Below are positions 53,059 through 61,769 of a stretch of DNA of 64,000 nucleotides, piece after piece. The notes under the pieces were generated by a model. That model saw only the letters and a list, made by a program, of their open reading frames with translations. It was not told where the DNA came from and ran no database searches. This stretch comes from JADKCZ01 sp031396105. GTDB lineage: Bacteria; Myxococcota; Myxococcia; Myxococcales; Anaeromyxobacteraceae. Every line of letters begins with the position of its first letter. Positions within the stretch are counted from its first letter, which is position 1. Both the position numbers and the translations under genes were made by a program. The stretch covers positions 3,345 through 67,344 of the forward strand of contig JANNKC010000234.1 of the NCBI GenBank assembly GCA_031396105.1. Reading direction: 5' to 3'.

Positions 53059-54993
53059 TCACCCGGCGCCCGGCCCGCCTGCCGGGCCCGCGACGGTGTC
53101 CGGCATGCCCTCCGGGCGCTCCAGCCGCCCTTGCTCCAGGCGCTCCCCGAGTTCCCACCGGAGCGCGTGGGGCGCCACCCCGCGGACGCGGACGAAGGCG
53201 CGGTGGACGCCCTGGAGGTGGTGGGCGGCGCAGAGGCTGACCAGGTTCTCCGGCACGTCGCCGCCGCCACGTGAGCGGAAGGTGACGTGGTGGGCGTGGA
53301 CCGCCTGCCGGCTGCAGCCGGGTACCTGGCAGCGGTGGCCGTCCCGCCGGAGCGCCCGCCGCTGAGGCGTGGCACGAGCGCGCGGCTGGCCGGCCCAGGC
53401 CTCGAGGAAATGGGCGGCGACCAGGGTGAGGCACTCGGCGTCGGTGCGGAGCCGCGCCGCCGCGAATGGCCAGGGCGCCCGCTGCGCCGCCCGGAGCGCC
53501 GCGGCGAGGAGCGCCGCCACCCGCAGCGGCACCCGCAGGCGCACCTCAGCCACCGGCTCCTCCGGCGCACACAGCCGCGCAGCAACGGCCCAGGGGGTGT
53601 GTGGGGCCGCCTCGACCGCCTCCACCTCGCACCGGAGCGCCACCGCCGGTGCCTCGGCCGCCCGGGCGATCCAGCCAGCCTCGCTGCGCTCGTCGGCCAC
53701 GCGGGCCACCAGCCGCGCCCGCTCCCCGTCGAGCCGGCCGCCGTCGAGCGCCGCCCGCAGACCGGGCAGTCCGTGGAGCCGCCGCTCGAGCGCGATGCGC
53801 GCCTCCACCTGGCGCACCCCGAGGCCGAGCCGCTCCCGGCAGTAGTGGGCGAAGGTGAGGAACCGCATGTCGCGCCACAGGCCGATCGACCGGACGAGGA
53901 GCGCGAGGTGGCCGAGGAGCGAATCCCAGCATGCCCGCAGGGCGGCGAGCTCGCGCAGGGCGGCGTCGAGCCGGGCCGGGTGGGCCGCCTCGTCGAGCGG
54001 CGGCGCCGCCACGCGTTCCACCTTCTCGAGGTGACACCAGCGCTCGGTCTCCTCCTCGAGGAACGCCTCCAGGCGCTCCCGCCAGCCCGGCTCGCGCTCG
54101 AAGAGGTCGGGGTGGTCGCCCCGGCCGGCGGCCCGGCTCGCCCGCTCCACCCCCTCGCCGCGCCAGGCGGCCAGCGTGGCGGCCACCACCTCGTCGTCGG
54201 CCTCGTCGCCGCCGTGGGCGCCCAGGTACTCCTGCGCCACCGCCTCCAGCCGCTGCCACCGGGGCGCCCCCTCGCCGAGCACCTGCCCCGCGAGGTCGAG
54301 CGCCCGCTCCAGGGCGTCGCGCGCGCCCGCCGTCACCTCGAGCGTGACCCGCTGCCAGGGCTCGGCCCCCGGTTCGTCGCCGTCAGCACTGGCGGCTGCA
54401 TCGGCGTCGGCGGCGACGCCAACCTCGACGACGCCAGCCCCACCTCCGGCCGGAGCTTTCCCGTCGGCCCCGCTCGAGGCCGCCTGCACTGCCCCCTGCA
54501 CCGCCGCGAGGAGCGCCCGCACCGTCATGGCGCGCGCCCGTTCCACCCACGCGGACTCCGTGGCGCCCGATGCCACCGGCAGCACAGCCTGGGCCGCGCG
54601 GAGGCTCACCTCGCCGGCCCGGACCGCCGCGAGGAGCAGGGGGCGCTCGCCGAGCGCCCGGCCCAGCCGGGCGAGCGCCTGGCCGGTCCGCGCTGCCACG
54701 CCAAGCCGCTCCCGCGCGTAGTCGCCCACGCCCGAATAGCCGAGCCTGAGCACCCGATCCCCCACCGAGAGGGCGCCCAGCCCCTCGCAGAGCGCCACGT
54801 CGATGGCCGACCGGCCGCGGGCCACGCGCACGAGCAGCCCGTCGAGCAGCAGCGCCGCCTCGTTCCGCAGCACGTGGCGCCGCTCCGAGGGCGACGGCAG
54901 CTCCAGCACCCGCGCCGCCTCCACGAGCGCTGCGGGAGGAGCCGCGGTGCCCGTGGAGGCGGAGGTGGGGAGGCTGGCGGGACGGGTGCTCAT
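53059..54993 (-). CDS. HNH endonuclease, DUF222-like multi-copy family
   Basis: A 644-residue protein starting at ATG 54993. An alpha-helical N-terminal region, ~1-550, is Ala/Arg/Glu-rich ('LRNEAALLLDGLLVRVARGR', 'RERLGVAARTGQALARLGRA', 'CRERLGLGVRQVEARIALER'), recalling DUF222. The C-terminal HNH domain shows 'DGHRCQVPGCSRQAVHAHHV', Asn in 'DVPENLVSLCAAHH'. Such genes occur in many copies in some genomes and are thought mobile. It lies on the minus strand, splitting the oxoacid dehydrogenase block. A Pro/Gly-rich tail overlaps the hairpin-repeat region. Start 55011 ('MHDTER') is an alternative that would overlap the previous gene. Confidence 0.85.
   Translation of the reverse strand: MSTRPASLPTSASTGTAAPPAALVEAARVLELPSPSERRHVLRNEAALLLDGLLVRVARGRSAIDVALCEGLGALSVGDRVLRLGYSGVGDYARERLGVAARTGQALARLGRALGERPLLLAAVRAGEVSLRAAQAVLPVASGATESAWVERARAMTVRALLAAVQGAVQAASSGADGKAPAGGGAGVVEVGVAADADAAASADGDEPGAEPWQRVTLEVTAGARDALERALDLAGQVLGEGAPRWQRLEAVAQEYLGAHGGDEADDEVVAATLAAWRGEGVERASRAAGRGDHPDLFEREPGWRERLEAFLEEETERWCHLEKVERVAAPPLDEAAHPARLDAALRELAALRACWDSLLGHLALLVRSIGLWRDMRFLTFAHYCRERLGLGVRQVEARIALERRLHGLPGLRAALDGGRLDGERARLVARVADERSEAGWIARAAEAPAVALRCEVEAVEAAPHTPWAVAARLCAPEEPVAEVRLRVPLRVAALLAAALRAAQRAPWPFAAARLRTDAECLTLVAAHFLEAWAGQPRARATPQRRALRRDGHRCQVPGCSRQAVHAHHVTFRSRGGGDVPENLVSLCAAHHLQGVHRAFVRVRGVAPHALRWELGERLEQGRLERPEGMPDTVAGPAGGPGAG
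53292..53324. repeat. 33-base direct repeat, right copy inside the HNH motif
   Basis: Same 33 bases as 52999-53031. On the minus strand it encodes the 'GCSRQAVHAH' part of the HNH motif. Confidence 0.85.
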
Positions 54994-55010
54994 GCGTTCA
55001 GTATCATGCA

Positions 55011-55778
55011 TCACCGGTCCGACACCCGGAAGGCGCCGGATGGGGCGCTCGGAGGGTTGACGATCACTGGCAGCCTGGACCTCCAGTCGGCCCACGTCTG
55101 CGGGTTGGTCACCAGCTCGCAGATGAGGTGCGCGACGTTGGCCATGTTCGTGCTGCCGGGCGCGAAGAGGCTGTTCACGAGGCCCTCGTGCAGCGCGTAC
55201 TCCGAGACCTCGCCCTCCAGGAGCGAGTCCGGTCGGACCACCACCCATTGAACGAAGGCGTTGTCCGGCCCGATCCTCTCGAGAAGGAAGTCCGCCGCTC
55301 GCTGGTTGTCGCCGGCTGGAGGGAGCACGCCGCAGAGCATCCAGAGAAATGCCCTCTCGAGAGAGCCCCGGCGCGTGTCGAGGCCTTCCGGGCGATGGAC
55401 GGAGACGCTGCTCATGAGGATGAACTTGACCGGCCTGGCGGGTTCGAGCGCTTCGATGCCTCGGCACAGGCGCGTCGTGGCTCTCCTCACGAGGTCGCGC
55501 GGCGGTCCGAAGATGCCCTTGAGGCTGAGCACGTGCCCGAGGCACGAGACGACGGCATCGCAGCCGCCAAGGTGGCGTTGCAGCTCGCCGTCGGGGAGCG
55601 ACAGCAGACTGGCCTCGATCACCGTCAGGTTGGGGTGCCCCGCGACGCCGGGGGGGAGCGTCCGGCCCGATCGCACGATGGCGCGAACGCTGATGCCGCG
55701 GTCCAGGAGCTGCCGCAGCGCTCGCCGGCCGGTGCGTCCGGTGCCGCCAACCAGAAGAACGGTCTGCTGCGCAGCCAC
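55011..55778 (-). CDS. NAD(P)-binding protein (NmrA/SDR-like epimerase family)
   Basis: A 255-residue Rossmann-fold protein. The dinucleotide motif is 'TVLLVGGTGRTGRRALRQLL', followed by 'CDAVVSCLGHVLSLKGIFGP' and 'VKFILMSSVSVHRPEG', and 'VQWVVVRPDSLLEGEVSEYA'. It lacks the YxxxK of classical SDRs, so it resembles NmrA-like or atypical SDR regulators or reductases. Codon use is less GC-biased than neighbours (more AT-ending codons), a sign of later acquisition. It starts at GTG and its stop overlaps the HNH start region. Function not predicted. Confidence 0.85.
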   Translation of the reverse strand: MAAQQTVLLVGGTGRTGRRALRQLLDRGISVRAIVRSGRTLPPGVAGHPNLTVIEASLLSLPDGELQRHLGGCDAVVSCLGHVLSLKGIFGPPRDLVRRATTRLCRGIEALEPARPVKFILMSSVSVHRPEGLDTRRGSLERAFLWMLCGVLPPAGDNQRAADFLLERIGPDNAFVQWVVVRPDSLLEGEVSEYALHEGLVNSLFAPGSTNMANVAHLICELVTNPQTWADWRSRLPVIVNPPSAPSGAFRVSDR

Positions 55779-56048
55779 GTCCAGGTCTCCTTCAAGCAGC
55801 CCTGGACCAGTCTACTCGAAGTGATCGCAACGCCCGTCATCGGACGGAGACCGTGCGCTGAATGGCTTGCCGAGCCAGTGGAGATCCCGGTCCAGCCAGC
55901 CCCCGACCGTCGGTGGCCAGCCGGCCTGGGGCGGCCACCAGGCAGGTCACGGACGGGTCGAGCTGGACGCCCGGCAGGCCGCACCCCGCGCTTGTGGCGA
56001 CCGCCCCCTCGCCACTATGTTCCCGCCACCTTTTCACCCGGAGCGCCC
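55779..56048 (+). other. intergenic region upstream of lpdA with a possible promoter
   Basis: No credible gene. TATGTT (56016-56021) lies 27 bases before the ATG, with TTGTGG (55992-55997) 18 bases upstream as a weak -35; a ggag Shine-Dalgarno is at 56040-56043. The left part, next to the NAD(P)-binding gene, is also relatively AT-richer. Confidence 0.45.
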
Positions 56049-57482
56049 ATGTCCACCAGCACCTTCGACGCCGTGGTCATCGGAGCCGGCCCCGGCGGTT
56101 ACGTCGCGGCCATCCGGCTGGCCCAGCTGGGCAAGAAGACGGCCCTCGTCGAGCGCGAGTCGCTCGGCGGCGTCTGCCTCAACTGGGGCTGCATCCCCTC
56201 CAAGGCGCTCATCGCCGCCGCCAACCTGGTGGAGGACGTGCGGGGTGCCTCGGAGCGGGGCGTGCTGGTGGAGGCGCCGCGCATCGACGTGGACAAGCTG
56301 CGGGCCTTCAAGGACGCGGTGGTGAAGAAGCTGGTGGGCGGGGTCGGGCAGCTCGAGAAGGGGAACGGCGTCGAGGTGCTGAAGGGCACCGCGAAGTTCG
56401 TGGCCGGGAACGCCATCGAGGTGACCGGCGCGTCCGGCACCACGCGGGTGGAGGCCGGCGCCTTCATCGTGGCCACCGGCGCGCGCCCGGTGGAGATCCC
56501 GGGCTTCGCCTTCGACGGGAAGGACGTCTGGAGCGCCAGGGACGCCGTCGACCTCCCCGAGGTGCCAAAGCGGCTGGTCATCGTGGGCGGCGGCGTCATC
56601 GGGCTGGAGCTCGGCACGGTCTACGCCAAGCTCGGGGCCAAGGTGACCTTCCTGGAGGCCCTGCCGCAGATCCTCACCGGCATCGACCCCGAGGCGGTGC
56701 GGCTGGTGCAGAAGGGGCTGCGCCAGCGCGGGGCCATCGTCCACGTGGGGGCCAAGGCCAAGGGGTACGAGAAGAAGGCTGGCGCGCTCCTGGTGAAGGC
56801 GGAGGTGGACGGCGCTCCGCTCGAGCTCCCGTGCGACCGGATCCTGGTGGCGGTGGGCATGCGCCCCAACTCGGATGGGCTGGGGCTCGCCGAGGTGGGG
56901 GTGAAGCTCTCGCCTCGCGGCTTCGTCGAGGTGGACCCGCAGTACCGCACCGCCGTCCCCACCATCTTCGCCATCGGCGACCTGACCGGCCCGCCGCTGC
57001 TGGCCCACAAGGCCTCCAAGGAGGGCGAGATCGCCGCCGAGGTCATCGCCGGGCGCAAGGTGGTGCGCGACTGGGTGGCCATGCCCGGCGCCATCTTCAC
57101 CGACCCCGAGGTGGCGGCGGTGGGGCTCTCGGAGGAGGAGGCGCGCGCCGCCGGCCACGAGCCCATCACCGGCAAGTTCGCCTTCGCGGCGCTGGGGCGC
57201 GCCATCGCCATCGACCACACCGAAGGGTTCGTCAAGGTGGTGGGCGACAAGGCGTCCAAGCTGCTCCTGGGCGTCACCATCTGCGGCCCGGAGGCGAGCG
57301 ACCTCATCGCCGAGGCGGCGCTGGCGCTGGAGATGGGCGCCTACCTGGAGGACGTGGCGCTCACCATCCACGCCCACCCCACGCTGCCGGAGGCCTTCAT
57401 GGAGGCCTGCAAGGCGGCGCTGGGCGAGGCCATCCACGCCATCAACCGTCCGGAGCGGCCGCGGCGCGAGGTGAAGGCCTGA
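56049..57482 (+). CDS. lpdA: dihydrolipoyl dehydrogenase (E3)
   Basis: E3 reoxidises the dihydrolipoyl group of E2 with NAD via FAD and a redox disulfide. The 477 residues show FAD motif 'AVVIGAGPGGYVAAIRLAQL', active disulfide 'LGGVCLNWGCIPSKAL' (CLNWGC), NAD motif 'VIVGGGVIGLELGTVYAKLG', second FAD motif 'TIFAIGDLTGPPLLAHKAS', and the interface His-Glu pair in 'IHAHPTLPEAFMEA'. It has no lipoyl domain. A ggag site precedes the ATG. It belongs functionally with E1-E2 but is separated by the HNH insertion. Confidence 0.97.
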   Translation: MSTSTFDAVVIGAGPGGYVAAIRLAQLGKKTALVERESLGGVCLNWGCIPSKALIAAANLVEDVRGASERGVLVEAPRIDVDKLRAFKDAVVKKLVGGVGQLEKGNGVEVLKGTAKFVAGNAIEVTGASGTTRVEAGAFIVATGARPVEIPGFAFDGKDVWSARDAVDLPEVPKRLVIVGGGVIGLELGTVYAKLGAKVTFLEALPQILTGIDPEAVRLVQKGLRQRGAIVHVGAKAKGYEKKAGALLVKAEVDGAPLELPCDRILVAVGMRPNSDGLGLAEVGVKLSPRGFVEVDPQYRTAVPTIFAIGDLTGPPLLAHKASKEGEIAAEVIAGRKVVRDWVAMPGAIFTDPEVAAVGLSEEEARAAGHEPITGKFAFAALGRAIAIDHTEGFVKVVGDKASKLLLGVTICGPEASDLIAEAALALEMGAYLEDVALTIHAHPTLPEAFMEACKAALGEAIHAINRPERPRREVKA

Positions 57483-57567
57483 GCCCGCCGCCGGGCGACG
57501 GACGCGGGCCGTCCCCTCGTGCCGCACGACGCCCGTCCACGGGCCGGGCCGCTCCGGCGGTCGGCTG

Positions 57568-58671
57568 ATGCGCACGCTCCTGGTCCATCGGCTCGGCCGG
57601 GTGGAGTACCTCGATGGCCTGGCGCTCATGCGCCTGGGCGGCGACGCCGTGCGCGCCGCCACGCCGCCGGCCACCGACCACCTCTTCCTGCTGGAGCACC
57701 CACCGGTGCTCACGCTGGGTCGCTCGGCCGAGCGGGCCAACATCGTGGCCGCGCCGGCCTGGCTGGCCAGCCAGGGGTTCGAGCTCCACGAGACCGACCG
57801 CGGCGGCGACGTGACCTACCACGGCCCCGGGCAGCTGGTGGCCTACCCGGTGCTGGATCTGGCCGAGCGGCCCGACGTGAAGAGGTACGTGGCCGCGCTG
57901 GAGGAGGCCATGATCCGGACCTGCGCCGACGACGGCGTGGTGGCGGGGCGCCATGAGGCGCACCGCGGCGCCTGGGTGGGGAGCCGCAAGATCGGCGCGG
58001 TGGGCGTCCACCTCTCGCGCTGGATCACCAGCCACGGGCTGGCCCTGAACGTGGCGCCCGACCTGACCCATTTCCAGGTCATCGTGCCCTGCGGCATCGC
58101 CGATCCTCGGCTCGGCGTGACCAGCCTGGCCCAGGAGCTGGCGGCGCGTGGCCGCGCGGCCACGCCCATGGCCGAGGTGGAGGCCCGCCTGGCGGCCCAC
58201 CTGGCGGAGGTGACGGGGCGCCGCGCCGAGCCGGCCGCGCCGCCGCTCCGCACCGTCTCGGTGGTGGCGCTGGCGGCCGACGGGCGGGTCCTGCTGCTGA
58301 AGCGGACGCCGGCGCGCGGCGGCTTCTGGCAGCCGGTGACCGGCCGCCTCGAGCCGGGGGAGACGCCCGCCCAGGCGGCCCGCCGCGAGCTGCGCGAGGA
58401 GACCGGCGCCGACGTGCCGGTGGAGCCGCTGGGCTACCGCCACGGCTTCGGCATCGACCCCGCCGTGCTGGGGCTGCCGCCCGGCGAGCTGCGCACCGCG
58501 GAGGAGGAGGCCTTCGTGGCCCGCCTGCCGCCGGGCTTCACGCCGCGCCTCTCGGAGGAGCACGTGGAGGCCCTCTTCCTGCCGCCGGCCGAGGCGGCGG
58601 AGGCGCCGCGCTTCCCTGGCCTGCGGCGGGCCATCCGGCTCGCCGCTGGACCGTCCGCGCCCAGGGCCTGA
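57568..58671 (+). CDS. lipB: octanoyltransferase LipB fused to a Nudix hydrolase
   Basis: A 367-residue fusion. Residues ~1-215 are LipB, which transfers octanoyl from ACP to lipoyl domains: 'LTLGRSAERANIV', 'DRGGDVTYHGPGQLVAYPVL', Lys141 in 'GSRKIGAVGVHLSRW', catalytic Cys175 in 'HFQVIVPCGIADPRLGVTSL'. Residues ~228-365 are a Nudix domain, with 'GRLEPGETPAQAARRELREE' and the rest of the Nudix box GX5EX7REUXEEXGU. A link between Nudix hydrolysis and lipoylation is not established. The start at 57568 is 86 bases after lpdA. No ribosome binding site is obvious. Confidence 0.95.
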   Translation: MRTLLVHRLGRVEYLDGLALMRLGGDAVRAATPPATDHLFLLEHPPVLTLGRSAERANIVAAPAWLASQGFELHETDRGGDVTYHGPGQLVAYPVLDLAERPDVKRYVAALEEAMIRTCADDGVVAGRHEAHRGAWVGSRKIGAVGVHLSRWITSHGLALNVAPDLTHFQVIVPCGIADPRLGVTSLAQELAARGRAATPMAEVEARLAAHLAEVTGRRAEPAAPPLRTVSVVALAADGRVLLLKRTPARGGFWQPVTGRLEPGETPAQAARRELREETGADVPVEPLGYRHGFGIDPAVLGLPPGELRTAEEEAFVARLPPGFTPRLSEEHVEALFLPPAEAAEAPRFPGLRRAIRLAAGPSAPRA

Positions 58672-58701
58672 CGAGACGTGGTTGGCCGGGACACCGGCGT
58701 C

Positions 58702-60207
58702 TCACAGATCCAGGCCGCCCTCGTCGACGAGCCGGCAGACCGCGGCGATGTCCCGCCCCAGCTCCCGGTCGCCGTCCAGCGTCGGCACCACGGCCCGCAG
58801 GCGGGCGTGCGCCTCGGCCACCCGCGCCGACGGCCGGAGCGGCGCCGCGAGATCGATGGCCTGCGCCGCCACCAGCAGCTCGATGGAGAGGCAGGTGCGC
58901 ACGTTCTCCACCACGCGGCGCGCCTTGAGCGCGGCGGTCATGCCCATGGAGACGTGGTCCTCCCGCCCCGCCGAGGAGGGGATGGAGTCGACGCTGGCCG
59001 GGTGGCACAGCACCTTGTTCTCCGAGACCAGCGCCGCGCTCGTCACCTGCACCATCATGAAGCCGGAGTCGAGCCCCGGGTTCTTGGCCAGGAAGGGCGG
59101 CAGGTGCGAGAGCGACGGGTTGACCAGCTGCTCGACGCGCCGCTCCGAGATGGTGGCCAGGTGCGAGGCGGCGATGGCCAGCACGTCCAGCGCCAGCGAG
59201 ACCGGCTGCCCGTGGAAGTTGCCGCCCGAGATGATCTCGCCCAGCTCGGGGAAGACCAGCGGGTTGTCGGTGGCGGCGTTGACCTCGCGCGCCAGCACGC
59301 CGCGGCAGAAGCCCACGCCGTCGCGTGCCGCGCCGTGCACCTGGGGCATGCAGCGCAGCGAGTAGGGGTCCTGCACCTTGTGGCAGCCCGGCCCCTGGTG
59401 CGCGGCGTTGATCTCCGAGCCCGCCAGCAGCGCCCTCAGCCGCGCCGCGCTGGCCACCTGCCCGAGCTGGCCGCGCGCCGCCTGGATCTCCGCCATGAAG
59501 GGGCGGTGCGATCCGGAGAGCCCCTCCAGCGTCATGGCCCCGGCCAGGTCGGCCAGATCGCAGAGCCGCTCGGCCCTCCGCAGCGCCAGCGCGCCCACCG
59601 CCGCCATGGCCTGCGTGCCGTTCACCAGCGCCAGCCCCTCCTTGGCCTCCAGCACCACCGGCGCCAGGCCGGCGCGCCGCAGCGCCTCGGCGCCCGGCAG
59701 CCGCTGGCCGGCCAGCAGGGCCTCGCCCTCGCCGATGAGCACCAGCGCCAGGTGGGCCAGGGGCGCCAGGTCGCCGGAGGCGCCCACCGAGCCGCGCTCG
59801 GGCACCACCGGCAGCACGCCGCGGTCCAGGCAGGCCAGCAGGAGCTCCAGGGTGACCGGGCGGATGCCGGAGAGCCCCTTGGCCATGCAGGCGCCGCGCA
59901 GCAGCATGAGGGCGCGCGTCTCGGCGGCGGGCAGGGGATCGCCCACGCCCACCGAGTGCGACAGGACCAGGTTGCGCTGCAGCCGCCGCAGGTCGTCCCG
60001 CGGGATGCGCACCTCGGCCAGCGTGCCGAAGCCGGTGTTGATGCCGTAGTGGGCCTCGCCGTCGTCGAGGCGGGCCTCCACCAGCGCGCGCGCGGCGGCC
60101 ACCCTGGCGCGGGCCGAGGGCGCCAGCTCGGCGCGGGCGCGGCCGAGCGCCACCGCCTCCACCTCCTCCAGCGTCAGCGTGTCGCCGTCCAGGAGCACCT
60201 GGTGCAC
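58702..60207 (-). CDS. hutH: histidine ammonia-lyase
   Basis: HutH deaminates histidine to urocanate with an MIO cofactor. The MIO-forming Ala-Ser-Gly is in 'RGSVGASGDLAPLAHLAL'. Other signatures: 'GINTGFGTLAEVRIPRDDL', 'LQRNLVLSHSVGVGD', 'QDPYSLRCMPQVHGA', and 'SAGREDHVSMGMTAAL'. At 501 residues it has the usual length. Other hut genes are absent; the aspartokinase lies upstream on the same strand, 59 bases away. The MIO lyases PAL/TAL are homologous, but the 'SGNFHGQP' substrate loop ('ISGGNFHGQPVSLALDVL') fits HutH. Confidence 0.95.
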   Translation of the reverse strand: MHQVLLDGDTLTLEEVEAVALGRARAELAPSARARVAAARALVEARLDDGEAHYGINTGFGTLAEVRIPRDDLRRLQRNLVLSHSVGVGDPLPAAETRALMLLRGACMAKGLSGIRPVTLELLLACLDRGVLPVVPERGSVGASGDLAPLAHLALVLIGEGEALLAGQRLPGAEALRRAGLAPVVLEAKEGLALVNGTQAMAAVGALALRRAERLCDLADLAGAMTLEGLSGSHRPFMAEIQAARGQLGQVASAARLRALLAGSEINAAHQGPGCHKVQDPYSLRCMPQVHGAARDGVGFCRGVLAREVNAATDNPLVFPELGEIISGGNFHGQPVSLALDVLAIAASHLATISERRVEQLVNPSLSHLPPFLAKNPGLDSGFMMVQVTSAALVSENKVLCHPASVDSIPSSAGREDHVSMGMTAALKARRVVENVRTCLSIELLVAAQAIDLAAPLRPSARVAEAHARLRAVVPTLDGDRELGRDIAAVCRLVDEGGLDL

Positions 60208-60266
60208 GGTTCACCTCCTGGGCGCCGCGGCGGGCGTCGAGGGGACGGGGTGGCCGGCGCGGCCGG

Positions 60267-61655
60267 TCAGGCCTTGGCGCCGTCGATGCAGAGCGCCTTG
60301 TTGAGCGCGGCGATGGCCTTCTTGTAGTCGGCCCGCTCGATGACGAACTGCATGTTGATCTGGCGGAGCGACTGGGAGACGCAGTTCACGTTGATCTGGT
60401 TCGCGGCCAGCACCTGCGCGGCGCGCGCCAGCACGCCGGGGATGGCGATGTTGGAGCCGATGACGCACACCACGGCGGCCTGCTTCACCGTCACCTGCTC
60501 GTAGGTGTTCTCCAGCTCCTCGATGAAGGCCGGCGCCGCCGCCTTGTCCCAGACCACGTGGGTGATGGAGTTCGCGTTGGTGGCCTTGAGGATGTAGCTG
60601 ATGCCGTAGCGCTTGAAGATCTCCATGAGGCCGAGATCGAAGCCGACCGTCCCCACCATGTTGGGGTCGTGGATCTCCACGATGGTGACCGCCGGCGTGC
60701 CGGCGATGACCTCGATGCGCGCCTCCTTGCCCACGTAGTCCTTGGTGATGAGCGTGCCGGGGTGGGCCGGCTCGAAGGTGTTCTTGAGCCGGATGGCGAT
60801 GCCCGCCAGCTCCATGGGCTTGGCCGCCTTGGGGTGGATGGCCTCCATGCCCACGTCGGCCAGCTGGTCGGCCACGTCGTAGTTGGTCTTGCCCACCACC
60901 ACCGTGTTGCCCGCGCCCACGATGGCCGGATCGGCGGAGGAGAGGTGGAACTCCTTGTGGATGACCGCCTCGTCGGCCTTGAGCTCCACGGCCACCTTGC
61001 TGAAGGTGACCTCCGAGTAGCCGCGGTCGAACTCCCGCATGATGCCCTCGACGCCCTTGGTGTAGCCGGTCACCACCACCACCTGCCTGGCGGGATCCAC
61101 GCCCTTGAAGGACTCGTGGATGCGCTCGTCGATGGTGAGCGGCTCGTCGTCGTCGAAGCCGGAGAGGTCGAGGAGGCGCGCCGCGATCCCCTTGGCCTTC
61201 AGGATCTCCACGCTGTTGAAGGCGCTGTGGGCCTCGCCGATGGCGGCCAGCATCTCGCGGCCGGCCAGCAGCACGCTCTCGCGCTTCAGGTAGCCCGAGG
61301 CGAGCACGTGGTGCATCGAGTCGAGGTAGTCCTTGAGCTCGGACATGCGCCGCTCGATGAAGGCGTCGGCCGCGGCCAGCGGCAGCCCGAGCGGTTCGAA
61401 GCCCTCGTTGAGCTCCTTGAGCTTTCCGGTGAGCGCATCGAGCTGCCCGGCGTAGTCGCCGCCGGCGGCGAAGGTGGCATAGACGCCCTTCTCGCCGGAC
61501 TTCTTGTGCTCCAGCAGCAGGTTGGTGACGCCGGCGTAGGCCGACACGATGTAGACGCGGCCGTAGATGCGGTCCGGCTCGCGCAGCATGATGTTGGCGA
61601 GCACCTCGCCGAACTGCGACATCGAGGTGCCGCCAATCTTCTCAACGGTGAGCAT
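60267..61655 (-). CDS. aspartate kinase, divergent (Ask_Ect-like)
   Basis: A 462-residue aspartokinase that phosphorylates aspartate for the Lys/Thr/Met or ectoine routes. The kinase motif reads 'VEKIGGTSMSQFGEVLANIM' rather than the common KFGGTS. Other parts: 'VYIVSAYAGVTNLLLEHKKS', 'VVVTGYTKGVEGIMREFDRG', 'GMEAIHPKAAKPMELAGIAI', then two ACT domains ('AVTIVEIHDPNMVGTVGF', 'VCVIGSNIAIPGVLARAAQV'). The VEKIGGTSM start and LLLEHKKSGE segment resemble the specialised aspartokinases of ectoine clusters, from memory. No ectABC genes are in the window. ATG 61655; no strong promoter seen in the 114-base gap upstream. Confidence 0.92.
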   Translation of the reverse strand: MLTVEKIGGTSMSQFGEVLANIMLREPDRIYGRVYIVSAYAGVTNLLLEHKKSGEKGVYATFAAGGDYAGQLDALTGKLKELNEGFEPLGLPLAAADAFIERRMSELKDYLDSMHHVLASGYLKRESVLLAGREMLAAIGEAHSAFNSVEILKAKGIAARLLDLSGFDDDEPLTIDERIHESFKGVDPARQVVVVTGYTKGVEGIMREFDRGYSEVTFSKVAVELKADEAVIHKEFHLSSADPAIVGAGNTVVVGKTNYDVADQLADVGMEAIHPKAAKPMELAGIAIRLKNTFEPAHPGTLITKDYVGKEARIEVIAGTPAVTIVEIHDPNMVGTVGFDLGLMEIFKRYGISYILKATNANSITHVVWDKAAAPAFIEELENTYEQVTVKQAAVVCVIGSNIAIPGVLARAAQVLAANQINVNCVSQSLRQINMQFVIERADYKKAIAALNKALCIDGAKA

Positions 61656-61769
61656 GATGGGTCCCGTGGGCTGAGCGTGGTCGTGCGGCGGGAGGGAGAA
61701 TCAACCACATCTCTCTCGCGCTCGCCACCCGGAGTCGCGCCGCGCCCGGTTCTTGCTTCACCCGGCCCC

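Noticed and set aside
52999..53324. Attachment sites (att) of an integrated element
   Set aside because: The repeats enclose only ~260 bases, and there is no integrase; the match lies in HNH codons instead.
53059..54993. Homing endonuclease inside an intron or intein
   Set aside because: The HNH gene is free-standing; no splicing junctions or interrupted host gene can be seen on either side.
55867..56325. Frame over the gap before lpdA as an extra gene
   Set aside because: It overlaps the start of lpdA in another frame and shows only Arg/Pro/Ser-rich antisense-like composition.
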